From Actinomycetes bacterium (GTDB taxonomy: Bacteria > Actinomycetota > Acidimicrobiia > Spongiisociales > UBA5794): a stretch of DNA of 16,926 nucleotides. Position numbers and translations under genes: made by a program. The DNA lies in contig JAMBLH010000045.1 of the NCBI GenBank assembly GCA_023336875.1, forward strand, positions 1-16,926. The letters run 5' to 3'. How positions within the stretch are numbered: the first letter of the stretch is position 1; each line of letters opens with the position of its first letter. The notes under the pieces were generated by a model. That model had not been told where the DNA came from, did not search any database, and was given only the letters and a program-made list of their open reading frames with translations. Below, piece after piece: positions 6,115-13,770 of this stretch.

Positions 6115-7657
6115 GCGGACGCAGTCCGCTCAGATGTCTCGCCGCGGCGTTCGCTGCGGATCTGCCTGAGCCCACAGCGAGAGTCATGCCGCCTCCGCCG
6201 ATCCATGCGCCAGCGAGGAAGAGGTTCTCAATCGGTGTCGTCGGCTTGCGCCTGGTCATCTGACTCATAACAGTCTGTTCGCGCCCATAGAGGCTCCCCT
6301 CGGGCTGGAGCACATATCGGACGTTTGTCAGCGGCGTGGCCACCTTGCGCACGACAATCGACTCCCTGAGTCCCGGTATCCGCTTCGCTGCACGGTCTAT
6401 GAGCACATCCGCCACTTCTTCCTTGATCTCCTTGTAACGCTCCCTGTCGCTGTACGACTCAAGATCTCCACCCGTCCCCCAGACGTCCTTGTAGTCCCAC
6501 GGAGCAAGCACTGTCAGCGCGATCACCGATCCGCCTTCCGGTGCACAACCGGGGTCAACAACGGTGTAGTTGGAGATGATCATCCCCGCCTCCCCGAATT
6601 CGCCGGAAACGATCTTGTCGTACTCAGCGTCGAGGTCGTAGCTGGTCATGTCGAAGAACTCGTGATGATGCCATCCCTCCGCGCCGACATCCCTGTCAAG
6701 ACCCAGGTACACGACGAAGCTCGCAAGTGCCGGGGTCTCAGAACGAAGCTCTGTGGCCCACGATCCATCCCCAATTTCTGCTGGCAGCATTCCAACTGTT
6801 GCCCGCGGGCTTGCGTTGGAGATAGCGGCTCTTGCACAGACCACGAGACCGCGATCTGTTGTCGCCACAATGCGGTCTGAGCCATCTGGTGTGATCGACG
6901 CGACGGTGTTGCGATAGCGGATTACGCCGCCGCGCTCCTCGATTGTCTCGGCCATGGCTCTTGTGACCGCACCCGATCCACCAGTTGGATACCACGCTCC
7001 TGACGAGTGATAGCTCAGGAGCGTGAGGCCGAACTGCCCCGCGGACACCTTCGAGGGAGGGAGGCCGAGATACCCCCACAACGTGGACAGCACCGCCACG
7101 GCCTCCGTTGTGCCGACGTACTGGGCAACATACGCCGCCCACGGAGTCGAGAAGGCGAGCGACATCTCCGGATATCGTTGCATCATCTCATCCTGGGGAG
7201 CCCCGTCTCCACGCCTCATGTCCGCTGTGTATCTCGCCATGTCATGCCCGAGCCGCTCAAGGGCGGAGAACAGGGCGATCATGCCTTCGCGCTCGTCCGG
7301 AAATATCGCTGAGAGCTCGTCCACATAGTCGGCTACATCAGTGCGCACCGATATCTCGAAATCAGGGAACGCGACCGTGTAGAAGGGATCGAGGTTGTTC
7401 ATTCCGACCCTATCGAATACACCGAGCAGGTCGAACATCGAGTACGCCCACCCACCCTTCTCCATGCCATCCAGGGCGTGAAGCGCGACCTCGAAGCGAT
7501 AACCGCGTTCCTTGAAGTTGTGTGCGTATCCGCCGGGTTTCGTATGGTGCTCGAGAACGACGACGTCGTACCCCTTGGCCTGAAGATGTCCAGCAGCGGA
7601 TAGGCCCCCAAGACCGGCACCGATGACCACTACATCGGTGACAATCGGCTCCGTCAT
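6098..7657 (-). CDS. FAD-dependent oxidoreductase of the phytoene desaturase/carotenoid isomerase/RetSat group
   Basis: The 519-residue protein opens with a dinucleotide-binding fold: VVVIGAGLGGLSAA, GxGxxG at residues 13-18, with the ribose-binding Glu36 ending the second strand. It continues with KPGGYAHNF, a family-typical continuation. The C terminus has NLFLAGAWIGGGGMTLAVGSGRSAANAA, the second FAD-contact region of CrtI-like enzymes. The middle section is consistent with CrtISO or all-trans-retinol 13,14-reductase relatives. The substrate is unknown and no carotenoid gene is nearby, so a carotenoid role is not supported here. The start ATG overlaps the stop of the AI-2E permease gene by ATGA, so translation is probably coupled. 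Confidence 0.88.
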   Translation of the reverse strand: MTEPIVTDVVVIGAGLGGLSAAGHLQAKGYDVVVLEHHTKPGGYAHNFKERGYRFEVALHALDGMEKGGWAYSMFDLLGVFDRVGMNNLDPFYTVAFPDFEISVRTDVADYVDELSAIFPDEREGMIALFSALERLGHDMARYTADMRRGDGAPQDEMMQRYPEMSLAFSTPWAAYVAQYVGTTEAVAVLSTLWGYLGLPPSKVSAGQFGLTLLSYHSSGAWYPTGGSGAVTRAMAETIEERGGVIRYRNTVASITPDGSDRIVATTDRGLVVCARAAISNASPRATVGMLPAEIGDGSWATELRSETPALASFVVYLGLDRDVGAEGWHHHEFFDMTSYDLDAEYDKIVSGEFGEAGMIISNYTVVDPGCAPEGGSVIALTVLAPWDYKDVWGTGGDLESYSDRERYKEIKEEVADVLIDRAAKRIPGLRESIVVRKVATPLTNVRYVLQPEGSLYGREQTVMSQMTRRKPTTPIENLFLAGAWIGGGGMTLAVGSGRSAANAAARHLSGLRPPTASL

Positions 7658-8880
7658 GGATCCGAGGGTATCTGTACGGGTTCAGCATCCGGCCATGGGT
7701 CAACGTCGATGAGCTTCCGCCACAGATACATACCGACATCTCTGATCGATGCAATTACCGGGACCGCAAGCAGAGATCCGAGGAGTCCTCCCACCTGGAA
7801 ACCAACCATAAGGCCGATGAGAATGACCGCTGGCCTGAGATTCACCGCTGTTCCCATCACGCGTGGCGCAATGATATTCGCCTGTAGTTGCACGACGAGC
7901 AGATAGATGCCGATGACAACAAGAGCGAACCAGTAATTCTCCAGCTCTGGCCAACGCGTCGAACCAGAGAGAAGCGCTGCGAGCACGCCGGGGATCGCCG
8001 CGAGAATCGGGCCGAAGGTCGGGATCATGTTGAGGACAACCATGATCATGCCCATCAGGAATGCGCCAGGCAGACCGACAGCCCAGAGGACCACGAACAC
8101 GAAGAGGCCTGTTATCAGCGAGTTGATGAGTTGTCCGTAGAGGTATCCCCTCCACACGCTCTTCTGCTCGGCCATCATCATGTACCCATCACGTTCATAT
8201 CCTGGAGGGAATGAAACAAGTGTCGCCTTGTGCATCCTTCTGCTGTCCGCGTTGAGATACATGGCAACCAGTGTGGTGATGATCACGGAGGTGATGAGGG
8301 CGGTCATTATTCCGACCGCTGTCTTGACCCCCGCAAAGCCTGCGCCAAGATAGTTGAGGATTTGCTCTGCATCGATCGCCGAGCTGTCTCCCTCACCAGG
8401 TAGAACCGAGCCCTGGAGGGAGTCAACAAATGCAGAGATGTCAACCGTCAACCCGAACACGACGACGTGTCCATTGACGTCTGCCTCAGACAGGAGCCAG
8501 ATTCTCCCTTCGTCCACCAACCCGAAGGGATCGAGCTCGATCACGGACTGCACGATCGAGGAGGCAAGGAGTGCGCCGAAGGTGAGCGTGCCAACGAATA
8601 CGAGGACATACGCAAGGAGGAGGGCTAGGCCACGCGGAATGTGGAGATGCTTCTCCCCGAGACGAATCAGTGGGGCAACAAGGAAGGACACGAGGGCAGC
8701 AAGAGCGACGATGGCGAGGACATTTCGGATGAGATAGACACCGACTATGGCAAGAACGAACGCCATGCCAACCACCAACAGTTTCGCGTTCTCACCCCAC
8801 GGCGGAGACGGCGGGTAAAAGCGCGCAATGGCCTCCTCATCCTCGTTATCAGGTTCCACAGGCGGGGCCGAGTTGTCCAT
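7654..8880 (-). CDS. AI-2E family transporter (PF01594-type permease)
   Basis: The 408-residue membrane protein has the AI-2E/PerM arrangement. There are two or three N-terminal helices (around residues 33-95), a soluble middle part, and a cluster of C-terminal helices. That cluster includes GLPGAFLMGMIMVVLNMIPTFGPILAAIP, which carries the family's N-M-I-P-x-x-G-P-x-x-A-x-x-P signature. The last segment LLGSLLAVPVIASIRDVGMYLW is also typical. Family members export small molecules or act in sodium/proton or autoinducer transport, so the substrate is not predictable. I chose ATG 8880 over TTG 8901 because a TAGCGT box lies seven bases upstream of the ATG. The downstream oxidoreductase gene overlaps it by four bases. 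Confidence 0.92.
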   Translation of the reverse strand: MDNSAPPVEPDNEDEEAIARFYPPSPPWGENAKLLVVGMAFVLAIVGVYLIRNVLAIVALAALVSFLVAPLIRLGEKHLHIPRGLALLLAYVLVFVGTLTFGALLASSIVQSVIELDPFGLVDEGRIWLLSEADVNGHVVVFGLTVDISAFVDSLQGSVLPGEGDSSAIDAEQILNYLGAGFAGVKTAVGIMTALITSVIITTLVAMYLNADSRRMHKATLVSFPPGYERDGYMMMAEQKSVWRGYLYGQLINSLITGLFVFVVLWAVGLPGAFLMGMIMVVLNMIPTFGPILAAIPGVLAALLSGSTRWPELENYWFALVVIGIYLLVVQLQANIIAPRVMGTAVNLRPAVILIGLMVGFQVGGLLGSLLAVPVIASIRDVGMYLWRKLIDVDPWPDAEPVQIPSDP

Positions 8881-8887
8881 ACGCACC

Positions 8888-8893
8888 ACGCTA
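8888..8893 (-). promoter_or_regulatory. Putative -10 box (TAGCGT) for the AI-2E permease gene
   Basis: TAGCGT on the minus strand lies seven bases before ATG 8880, with no Shine-Dalgarno. It is separated by exactly 17 bp from the opposing -10-like box at 8911-8916. Confidence 0.4.
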
Positions 8894-8910
8894 CCGCACA
8901 ATGTACTTGC

Positions 8911-8916
8911 TACGCT
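8911..8916 (+). promoter_or_regulatory. Putative -10 box (TACGCT) for the DDN-like gene
   Basis: TACGCT lies seven bases before ATG 8924, with no Shine-Dalgarno. It occupies the place where the -35 element of the opposing promoter would fall. Confidence 0.4.
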
Positions 8917-8923
8917 TCACTCC

Positions 8924-9385
8924 ATGGGGATGTACCAGCGGGCGTTGGCGCGCCTCTCGACAATGGGAGGACTTCGATGGGCCTTGTCAAAGGTCCTGTC
9001 GCCACTTGACACACGGCTCAAGGGAACGCGCTTTGCACCTTCGACATTGGGTGTCGACTTTCCGTTGTGCTTCCTCACAACAACTGGCCGCAAGTCCGGA
9101 GCCAAACGGACCGTCCCTCTGTTCTTCGTCACCGCGCCCAATGGATCGCCCGCGGTCGTCGCGACGAACTTCGGGCAAGAGAACCACCCGGCGTGGGCAC
9201 TCAATCTTGACGCTCACCCAAACGCAACTCTTGAGATCGATGGGCTGTCGCGTTCGGTTGTGGCTCGCCGGGCCTCCAACGACGAAGCCTCGGCGCTCTG
9301 GCCTCTTTTCGACGGCTTCTGGCCGGGGTACGAGGAATACCGCAAGCTTGCTCCACGGGACATCAGGGTTTTCGTACTTGAGTAA
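8924..9385 (+). CDS. DDN-like nitroreductase/quinone reductase family protein (probable F420-dependent)
   Basis: From ATG 8924 the product is 153 residues, the usual length of the deazaflavin-dependent nitroreductase (DDN/DUF385) family. The central signature is clear: CFLTTTGRKSGAKRTVPLFFV, then VVATNFGQENHPAWALNLDAHPNATLEIDG. These match the family pattern LLTTxGRKSGxxRxxPL and G-x-x-x-HPAWxxNL. Members use reduced F420 to reduce quinones or nitro compounds, often at the membrane. An open frame extends further 5', but it would overlap the divergent gene and has unlike composition. ATG 8924 sits seven bases after TACGCT and so fits a leaderless start; ATG 8930 is possible. A VIT-type gene follows after 34 nt. 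Confidence 0.88.
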   Translation: MGMYQRALARLSTMGGLRWALSKVLSPLDTRLKGTRFAPSTLGVDFPLCFLTTTGRKSGAKRTVPLFFVTAPNGSPAVVATNFGQENHPAWALNLDAHPNATLEIDGLSRSVVARRASNDEASALWPLFDGFWPGYEEYRKLAPRDIRVFVLE

Positions 9386-9407
9386 GCTCTGTGCCTCAGC
9401 CACGTCG

Positions 9408-9413
9408 TAGACT
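9408..9413 (+). promoter_or_regulatory. Putative -10 box (TAGACT) for the VIT-family gene
   Basis: TAGACT ends six bases before ATG 9420 and no Shine-Dalgarno is present. This favours ATG 9420 over the adjacent ATG 9417 and suggests the gene has its own promoter rather than depending only on the DDN-like gene. Confidence 0.4.
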
Positions 9414-9419
9414 CTGATG

Positions 9420-10154
9420 ATGGCGAATTATGACGAGACAGTAGATACACCGCCTGAATACGAGTCTCACATCGGTGATTCCCGCCAGTACATGCGGGAC
9501 ATCATCCTTGGAGTCAACGATGGCCTCGTTTCAACATTCCTACTGGTATCAGCCGTTGTTGGTGGTGGCATGGACGCGACCCAGGTGCTCCTGACCGCAG
9601 TTGCGGGCGCCCTTGCGGGCATGATCTCGATGAGCATCGGCGAGTACCTGGCCACGAAATCTCAGGACGAGGTCTTCGACGCTGAGATCGCACTCGAGAA
9701 GATCCACCTGAGGGACCACCGCCAGCATGAGAAGGACCAACTCACGGACATGCTTGGCAACATGGGGCTGGAAGGTGATGACCTCGAGACGGTTGTCAAC
9801 ATCATCGACAGCAGCGATGAGGCGATGCTCAACATGCACGCCGCCCTCGAGTTTGGCGTCGTTGACGCCGAGCGACGGAGCCCGTATGCCGCAGCAGTGG
9901 CCTCGGGTCTTCTTTTCTTGGCGGGTGCTCTCCCTTCCGTGTTCCCATTTGCAATATGGGACAACACAGGACAGGCCCTGCTCGCCGCCGCCATCTTCTC
10001 AGGCATTGGACTCTTTTTGGTGGGGGCGGTCAAGACGCTTCAGACGAAGAAAAGTTGGCTGCTCTCTGGCATGGAGAACCTCGTACTCGGCCTCGCTGCT
10101 GGTGTCCTCTCCTACTTCGTAGGTAAGGCGTTCGACAAGTTGATCGTCGGCTGA
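9420..10154 (+). CDS. VIT1/CCC1 family iron/manganese transporter
   Basis: The 244-residue protein has the VIT/CCC1 layout of five likely helices. The first helix carries RDIILGVNDGLVSTFLLVSAV, with the conserved D-G-L-V-S. The second carries AGALAGMISMSIGEYLATKSQ, with the conserved SMSxGEYxxxKSQ. A charged cytoplasmic metal-binding insertion follows (residues 82-125, rich in His, Asp and Glu), as does LEFGVVDAERRSPYAAAVASGLLFLAGALPSV. The last two helices end near GKAFDKLIV. Family members move ferrous iron or manganese out of the cytoplasm, commonly in exchange for protons. The stop codon lies inside a perfect hairpin that fills the gap to the converging cobO gene. Confidence 0.93.
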   Translation: MANYDETVDTPPEYESHIGDSRQYMRDIILGVNDGLVSTFLLVSAVVGGGMDATQVLLTAVAGALAGMISMSIGEYLATKSQDEVFDAEIALEKIHLRDHRQHEKDQLTDMLGNMGLEGDDLETVVNIIDSSDEAMLNMHAALEFGVVDAERRSPYAAAVASGLLFLAGALPSVFPFAIWDNTGQALLAAAIFSGIGLFLVGAVKTLQTKKSWLLSGMENLVLGLAAGVLSYFVGKAFDKLIVG

Positions 10155-10161
10155 GCCGACG
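10145..10161. terminator. Candidate bidirectional terminator hairpin
   Basis: CGTCGGC, loop TGA, GCCGACG is a perfect 7-bp stem with a 3-nt loop. The loop is the stop codon of the VIT-family gene, and the stem abuts the cobO stop at 10162-10164. It could serve both converging genes. There is no strong T tract beyond it on the minus strand. Confidence 0.5.
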
Positions 10162-10692
10162 CTAGAAGTCGAGTCCCTTTCTAGCTGGGACGCCCGCATC
10201 GAAGACATGTTTGACCTTCTTCATCTCGGTCACCGTGTCAGCGATCTCTATGAGCGCATCATCGGCATCTCGCCCCGTGATAATCACATTCGTGCGCGAT
10301 GGCCGGCTCGTGATCGTGTCAACAACTTCCTCAACGGGTATCCATTCAAACGATACGGGGTACGTCGCCTCATCCAGGATGACAAGGTCATACTCACCTC
10401 CGGCAATGATGCTCCGTGCCTGATCCCAGGCTTCCTTTGCAGCTTCAACGGTGGCGTCCATGTCATCGGATTCCCATGTGAAACCGTCACCACCTGTGAT
10501 CCAGTCGACTCCGAGCTGCTCGGCCATCTTCCGCTCCCCCGTCTTCCATTTGTCGGACTTGATGAACTGGATGACGATCACCTTCCAGCCTCGCGCAACT
10601 GCGCGAAGCATGACGCCAAAGGCCGAACTCGACTTTCCCTTGCCGTCGCCTGTGTTCACGATCACAAGACCGCGTTTTGGATCACTGGTCAC
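10162..10692 (-). CDS. cobO: Cob(I)yrinic acid a,c-diamide adenosyltransferase
   Basis: The 176-residue protein is a full-length CobO/BtuR/CobA-type corrinoid adenosyltransferase. The P-loop is NTGDGKGKSS (residues 13-22), the reversed-type ATP loop of this family. VIVIQFIK and LVILDEATYPV, the latter with the Walker B-like aspartate-glutamate, follow, then a NVIITGRDADDALIEIADTVTEM region. It would transfer the 5'-deoxyadenosyl group of ATP to a reduced corrinoid in the cytoplasm. The start is GTG, supported by GAGGAG seven bases upstream, and lies inside the btuD 3' end (11-nt overlap). As the last gene of a B12 uptake operon, it would convert imported corrinoid to the coenzyme form. The symbol is by family; btuR is equally usable. 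Confidence 0.95.
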   Translation of the reverse strand: MTSDPKRGLVIVNTGDGKGKSSSAFGVMLRAVARGWKVIVIQFIKSDKWKTGERKMAEQLGVDWITGGDGFTWESDDMDATVEAAKEAWDQARSIIAGGEYDLVILDEATYPVSFEWIPVEEVVDTITSRPSRTNVIITGRDADDALIEIADTVTEMKKVKHVFDAGVPARKGLDF

Positions 10693-11476
10693 TCAATGTC
10701 TCCTCTGTTCGGAGCGAGACAATGACAGTACTCCCATCGACATCGATCACTCGGATCGATGGCTCAAACACCGTGCCAAGCAGTTCCTCCGTCAGCACTT
10801 CGCCAGGCTGGCCGGAGCCGACTATCCGTCCACCGTCCATCAATGCAACGCGTCCGCAGAACTGGGCGGCAGCCGTCAGATCGTGGATTGCGCTCACCAC
10901 CGTGATACCCATCTCCTTTCGGAGCCGATCGATCAATTCGAGCACTTCATGCTGGGCGGCAACATCGAGCGAGGCGGTGGCTTCATCGAGCACAACGATC
11001 GGTGCTTTCTGGGCGAGGACCCTCGCGAAGGAAGCTCTCTGTGTTTCCCCTCCCGACAGAGTTGCGACATCCCTTGCTGCAAACTCGACAAGGTGCAGTG
11101 CCTCAAGGGCCTCCCACACGTCTGAAATATCATCACGAGATTCCGCGGCCAGGGGACCCAGATACGGGGTACGGCCGAGCAGCACATAGTCAAACACAGC
11201 CATTCCAGCAGGGAACAGGGGACGCTGTGGCACGTATGCGACGAGCTTTGCCCGTTCCCTCTGTGAGCGACTGTCGATCGGGAGGCCTTCAACGAGCACC
11301 GACCCGTCATAGGGGACCGCTCCTGCCACGGTACGTAGCAGCGTCGACTTTCCCGCGCCGTTCGGACCGACAATGCCAAGCCATCCTCCGGCATCCACCT
11401 CAACCGATACATCGTGGAGCACCTGGTGCGGGCCAAACGCCACACCAATGTCTCTGAACTCGAGTGCGACAGTCAC
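10682..11476 (-). CDS. btuD: Cobalamin ABC transporter ATP-binding protein
   Basis: The 264-residue ATPase has the order expected for a metallophore/B12-type ABC protein. Walker A is GPNGAGKST (37-45), the Q-loop is Gln84 in YVPQRP, and the signature is LSGGETQR (140-147). Walker B is IVVLDE (160-165), the D-loop is Asp171 in ATASLD, and the switch is His198 in SAIHD. I chose the GTG at 11476 because it overlaps the btuC stop as GTGA and begins directly before the first ABC strand. The same frame stays open far upstream opposite btuC coding, and that extension is a shadow. Family resemblance alone would not separate B12 from siderophore transport; the riboswitch and cobO make B12 the better call. 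Confidence 0.93.
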   Translation of the reverse strand: MTVALEFRDIGVAFGPHQVLHDVSVEVDAGGWLGIVGPNGAGKSTLLRTVAGAVPYDGSVLVEGLPIDSRSQRERAKLVAYVPQRPLFPAGMAVFDYVLLGRTPYLGPLAAESRDDISDVWEALEALHLVEFAARDVATLSGGETQRASFARVLAQKAPIVVLDEATASLDVAAQHEVLELIDRLRKEMGITVVSAIHDLTAAAQFCGRVALMDGGRIVGSGQPGEVLTEELLGTVFEPSIRVIDVDGSTVIVSLRTEETLSDQ

Positions 11477-12525
11477 GACACGACTCCCTTCGATGTGCGC
11501 AGGACCACAGCAAAGAAGGGAGCACCTATCAGCGCTGTTACAACTCCAATTGGAATCTCTCCCGGTGAGATCGCAACTCTCGCGATGATGTCTGCAACAA
11601 CGAGGAACGCTCCACCGACAAGGATGGACAGCGGGATCACCACCCGGTAGGACGCCGAGGTCAGAAGGCGAACCGTGTGCGGAACAATGATCCCAACAAA
11701 CCCGATGAGTCCTGAGACCGATACAACGGCCGCCGTTCCGAGAGTCGCGAATATCACGAAGATCAGCCGAACCCGACCAGGACGGACGCCAAGCGTTCCC
11801 GCCTCTGTGTCTCCCACCGCAAGTATGTCGAGCAATCGTCGACCAATGAAGACAACGGAAAGACAAACCGCAACATAGGGTGCGATAAGGGCAACATCGC
11901 CCCAGCCAGCCGTGTTGAGACTCCCAAGAATCCACCCATAGACCTCTCGCAACGTGTCTGAGTCCCTCTGCTGCAGGAATGTCTGGAGAGCAGTGAGGAA
12001 CGACGCGACCGCTACACCGGCGAGGATCAACGTGACCGCTGTTCGCCCGGACCGCACCGTGTAGCCGAGGACGTAGGCGAGGGCAACGCCGCCAATAGCG
12101 CCCACAAAAGCGGCGAGAGGCAGTGGATCGACGATCCAACTCGAAGTGGCGGGGGCGTACACGATCGCAATCGTGGCTCCAAGTCCAGCGCCTGCGCCTG
12201 CACCCAGAAGGTACGGATCAGCCAGGGGATTACGGAATACGCCCTGATAGCTGGCCCCGGCAGCCGACAGCATGGATCCGACCAGAACGCCCAATATCAC
12301 CCGCGGCATCCGGATCTCCCACAGGATCGCCTCGTCACGGACAGACAATTCAGTATCGAGTGAGACGAATGGGACTCTGTTGATGATCGAGGCCATGATG
12401 TCCACCGGAGACAGGGCAATCGGACCAACCATCACGCCGGCTATGACAGCCACGATGAGTACCAGAGTCGCACCCACCACCCAGTACCAGTGAAGGCGCG
12501 TGGTGGACGGGCGACCTGCGTTCAT
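11473..12525 (-). CDS. btuC: Cobalamin ABC transporter permease (FecCD family)
   Basis: The 350-residue permease has the FecCD/BtuC pattern of about ten helices. Residues 70-110 carry LWEIRMPRVILGVLVGSMLSAAGASYQGVFRNPLADPYLLGAGAGA-type sequence, with the R-x-P-R and the conserved Q-G-x-x-R-N-P-L-A-x-P signature. The ATPase-coupling region appears as LLGVRPG-like TLGVRPGRVR, and the segment GLIGFVGIIVPHTVRLL is the usual cytoplasmic-loop signature. Its ATG overlaps the btuF stop as ATGA, so translation is coupled. It would form the membrane pore through which the BtuF-delivered corrinoid enters, driven by BtuD. Confidence 0.94.
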   Translation of the reverse strand: MNAGRPSTTRLHWYWVVGATLVLIVAVIAGVMVGPIALSPVDIMASIINRVPFVSLDTELSVRDEAILWEIRMPRVILGVLVGSMLSAAGASYQGVFRNPLADPYLLGAGAGAGLGATIAIVYAPATSSWIVDPLPLAAFVGAIGGVALAYVLGYTVRSGRTAVTLILAGVAVASFLTALQTFLQQRDSDTLREVYGWILGSLNTAGWGDVALIAPYVAVCLSVVFIGRRLLDILAVGDTEAGTLGVRPGRVRLIFVIFATLGTAAVVSVSGLIGFVGIIVPHTVRLLTSASYRVVIPLSILVGGAFLVVADIIARVAISPGEIPIGVVTALIGAPFFAVVLRTSKGVVS

Positions 12526-13526
12526 GCGTTGGAGGGCTCCAGCTCAAGCATCGCCTCAACCACGTCCATCACCAGCTCAGCGATCCGGGGTCCCCACCGG
12601 GAGGCGATGTCGTCGTCGAGTTCGACAACACTGTCATCCACCACCGCAGTGAGTGTGTCCCAGCCAGGGCGCTCGGCAACCGTCTCACCTGACGCACCGC
12701 AGCACTTCGTGTCGGCAAGGAGAATGAGCGTCGGATCGGATGCAATGATGTACTCGGCGTTCAACTGTGGATAGCCAGAGCCATCCGGATCGCCTGCATC
12801 CGCGATGTTCATCATTCCAGACGGCCCGAGCAGTTCGCCTATGAAGGTCGCAGACGTCACTGAGTAGAGTGTCGGATCAAGCTCGTAGTAGTAGGACATT
12901 GCAACTTCCTGTTCCGGCAGTGAGTCGAACTCTGTCTCCATGTTCACAACCGTGTCGGCGACAAGGCCAACGGCTTCTGCAAAATGTCCCGTAGCGGCAC
13001 CAGTCTGTTCCCACTGTGCGTATGCGTCATCAACGCTGAGCGCTGTCCCATGAAGGATCACAGGGATACCGATTGCCTCGAGGCCAGCGACGATGTCTCC
13101 TGGATCGAAGCTGAGGAACACAAGGTCCGGCTCAAATGACGCGATCGCCTCGACACTCGGTGTGAAGGCAGAGAGGTCCGTGACGGGGGCATTTGTGGGG
13201 AAGTTCGACATGCTGTCAACGGCGATCACCTGTTCGCCCGCGCCGATCGCGAAGAGGACTTCGGTCGAAGTCGGGGAGATCGATACAACTCGTTCAGGTT
13301 TCGACTCGATTCTCACCATCCCGTTCGGAGCGTCTATGGCCACTGGGAAGCCGCCATCGACAGCCTCCGTGGTGGTCGTTGGCTCCTGGGGCTCCGTGGA
13401 CGTTGTCCTCGGGACAGAAGTTGTCGTTTGTGTGGCCGGAGGTCGACTGTCGTCAGAGTCGCCGGAACCGCACGCAGCGCCAACCATCGCCACGACAGCC
13501 ACCAACGGAATGAGCCTACGAAACAT
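12522..13526 (-). CDS. btuF: Cobalamin-binding lipoprotein of the ABC transporter
   Basis: The 334-residue protein starts MFRRLIPLVAVVAMVGAACGS, a lipoprotein signal whose lipobox VGAAC gives Cys19 as the likely lipidated residue. A Thr/Ser/Pro/Glu-rich linker follows (about residues 22-50). The class III binding-protein domain begins at RVVSISPTSTEVLFAIGAGEQVIAVD. Its two lobes are joined by a long helix, and it includes SFEPDLVFLSF and the second-lobe ASDPTLILLAD. I chose ATG 13526, not an upstream in-frame start, because GAGAGGAG lies five bases before it and the signal peptide begins there. It should capture corrinoid outside the membrane for BtuC/BtuD. Its leader carries the riboswitch. 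Confidence 0.92.
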   Translation of the reverse strand: MFRRLIPLVAVVAMVGAACGSGDSDDSRPPATQTTTSVPRTTSTEPQEPTTTTEAVDGGFPVAIDAPNGMVRIESKPERVVSISPTSTEVLFAIGAGEQVIAVDSMSNFPTNAPVTDLSAFTPSVEAIASFEPDLVFLSFDPGDIVAGLEAIGIPVILHGTALSVDDAYAQWEQTGAATGHFAEAVGLVADTVVNMETEFDSLPEQEVAMSYYYELDPTLYSVTSATFIGELLGPSGMMNIADAGDPDGSGYPQLNAEYIIASDPTLILLADTKCCGASGETVAERPGWDTLTAVVDDSVVELDDDIASRWGPRIAELVMDVVEAMLELEPSNA

Positions 13527-13530
13527 TGTG

Positions 13531-13707
13531 TCTCCTCTCTGTGGAGGAGACCGGATCACAGTCGGGAGACCTCTCCTCCGAAGGCTCACCGCTCACCGGC
13601 AGCGAGGCGACCTGACTACCTCTCATGGAGGATCACAGTTGCGGGACAGCGCCGGGATCTCACCGGACTTCGCTCGTTGTCGGAACCCGGAACAGGTCCC
13701 GGGGCGT
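13531..13707 (-). promoter_or_regulatory. Cobalamin riboswitch controlling btuF-btuC-btuD-cobO
   Basis: The transcript leader contains the diagnostic B12-element core, GCTGTCCCGCAACTGTGA at 13650-13633. It is preceded by CCGGTGAGATCCCGG (13666-13652) and followed by AGTCAGG at 13617-13611. These are the conserved blocks of the cobalamin aptamer in the right order. The expression platform lies at 13579-13531. GGAGGAGA (13579-13572) can pair with TCTCCTCC (13550-13543), which can alternatively pair with GAGGAGA (13537-13531), the btuF ribosome-binding site. There is no T tract, so control is probably at translation initiation. Family knowledge predicts repression when B12 is bound. Confidence 0.93.
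13532..13539 (-). promoter_or_regulatory. btuF ribosome-binding site within a sequestering hairpin
   Basis: GAGAGGAG ends five bases before ATG 13526. GAGGAGA (13537-13531) pairs perfectly over 7 bp with TCTCCTC (13550-13544), leaving a 6-nt loop. This would hide the site from the ribosome in one state of the riboswitch. Confidence 0.7.
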
Positions 13708-13713
13708 AGGACG

Positions 13714-13719
13714 ATCATA
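13714..13719 (-). promoter_or_regulatory. Putative -10 box of the btuF operon
   Basis: TATGAT on the minus strand lies about seven bases before the first paired bases of the riboswitch. This would start the RNA near 13707. A weak TTGTGG at 13744-13739 is 19 bp upstream and could be the -35 element. Confidence 0.55.
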
Positions 13720-13770
13720 GCCATTGCTCAGCACTCATCCACAACCGACTGAAGGCGGCCGGACGACAGC

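Noticed and set aside
5709..6206. 165-codon minus-strand frame opposite the acs 3' end
   Set aside because: Ser/Arg-rich antisense composition and no family signs; it is a shadow of acs.
8828..8923. 5' extension of the DDN-like protein
   Set aside because: It would overlap the divergent permease coding region, and its Ser/Thr-rich sequence is not seen in the family. ATG 8924 fits the family start and the -10 box.
10682..12139. 485-codon open frame that includes btuD
   Set aside because: Only the part from GTG 11476 has ABC ATPase content. The upstream part is Arg/Cys/Trp-rich and lies opposite phase to btuC in the same region, so it is a shadow frame.
13527..13589. Upstream start for btuF adding 21 residues
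   Set aside because: It lies inside the riboswitch expression platform and would bury the lipoprotein signal. ATG 13526 has a strong ribosome-binding site.
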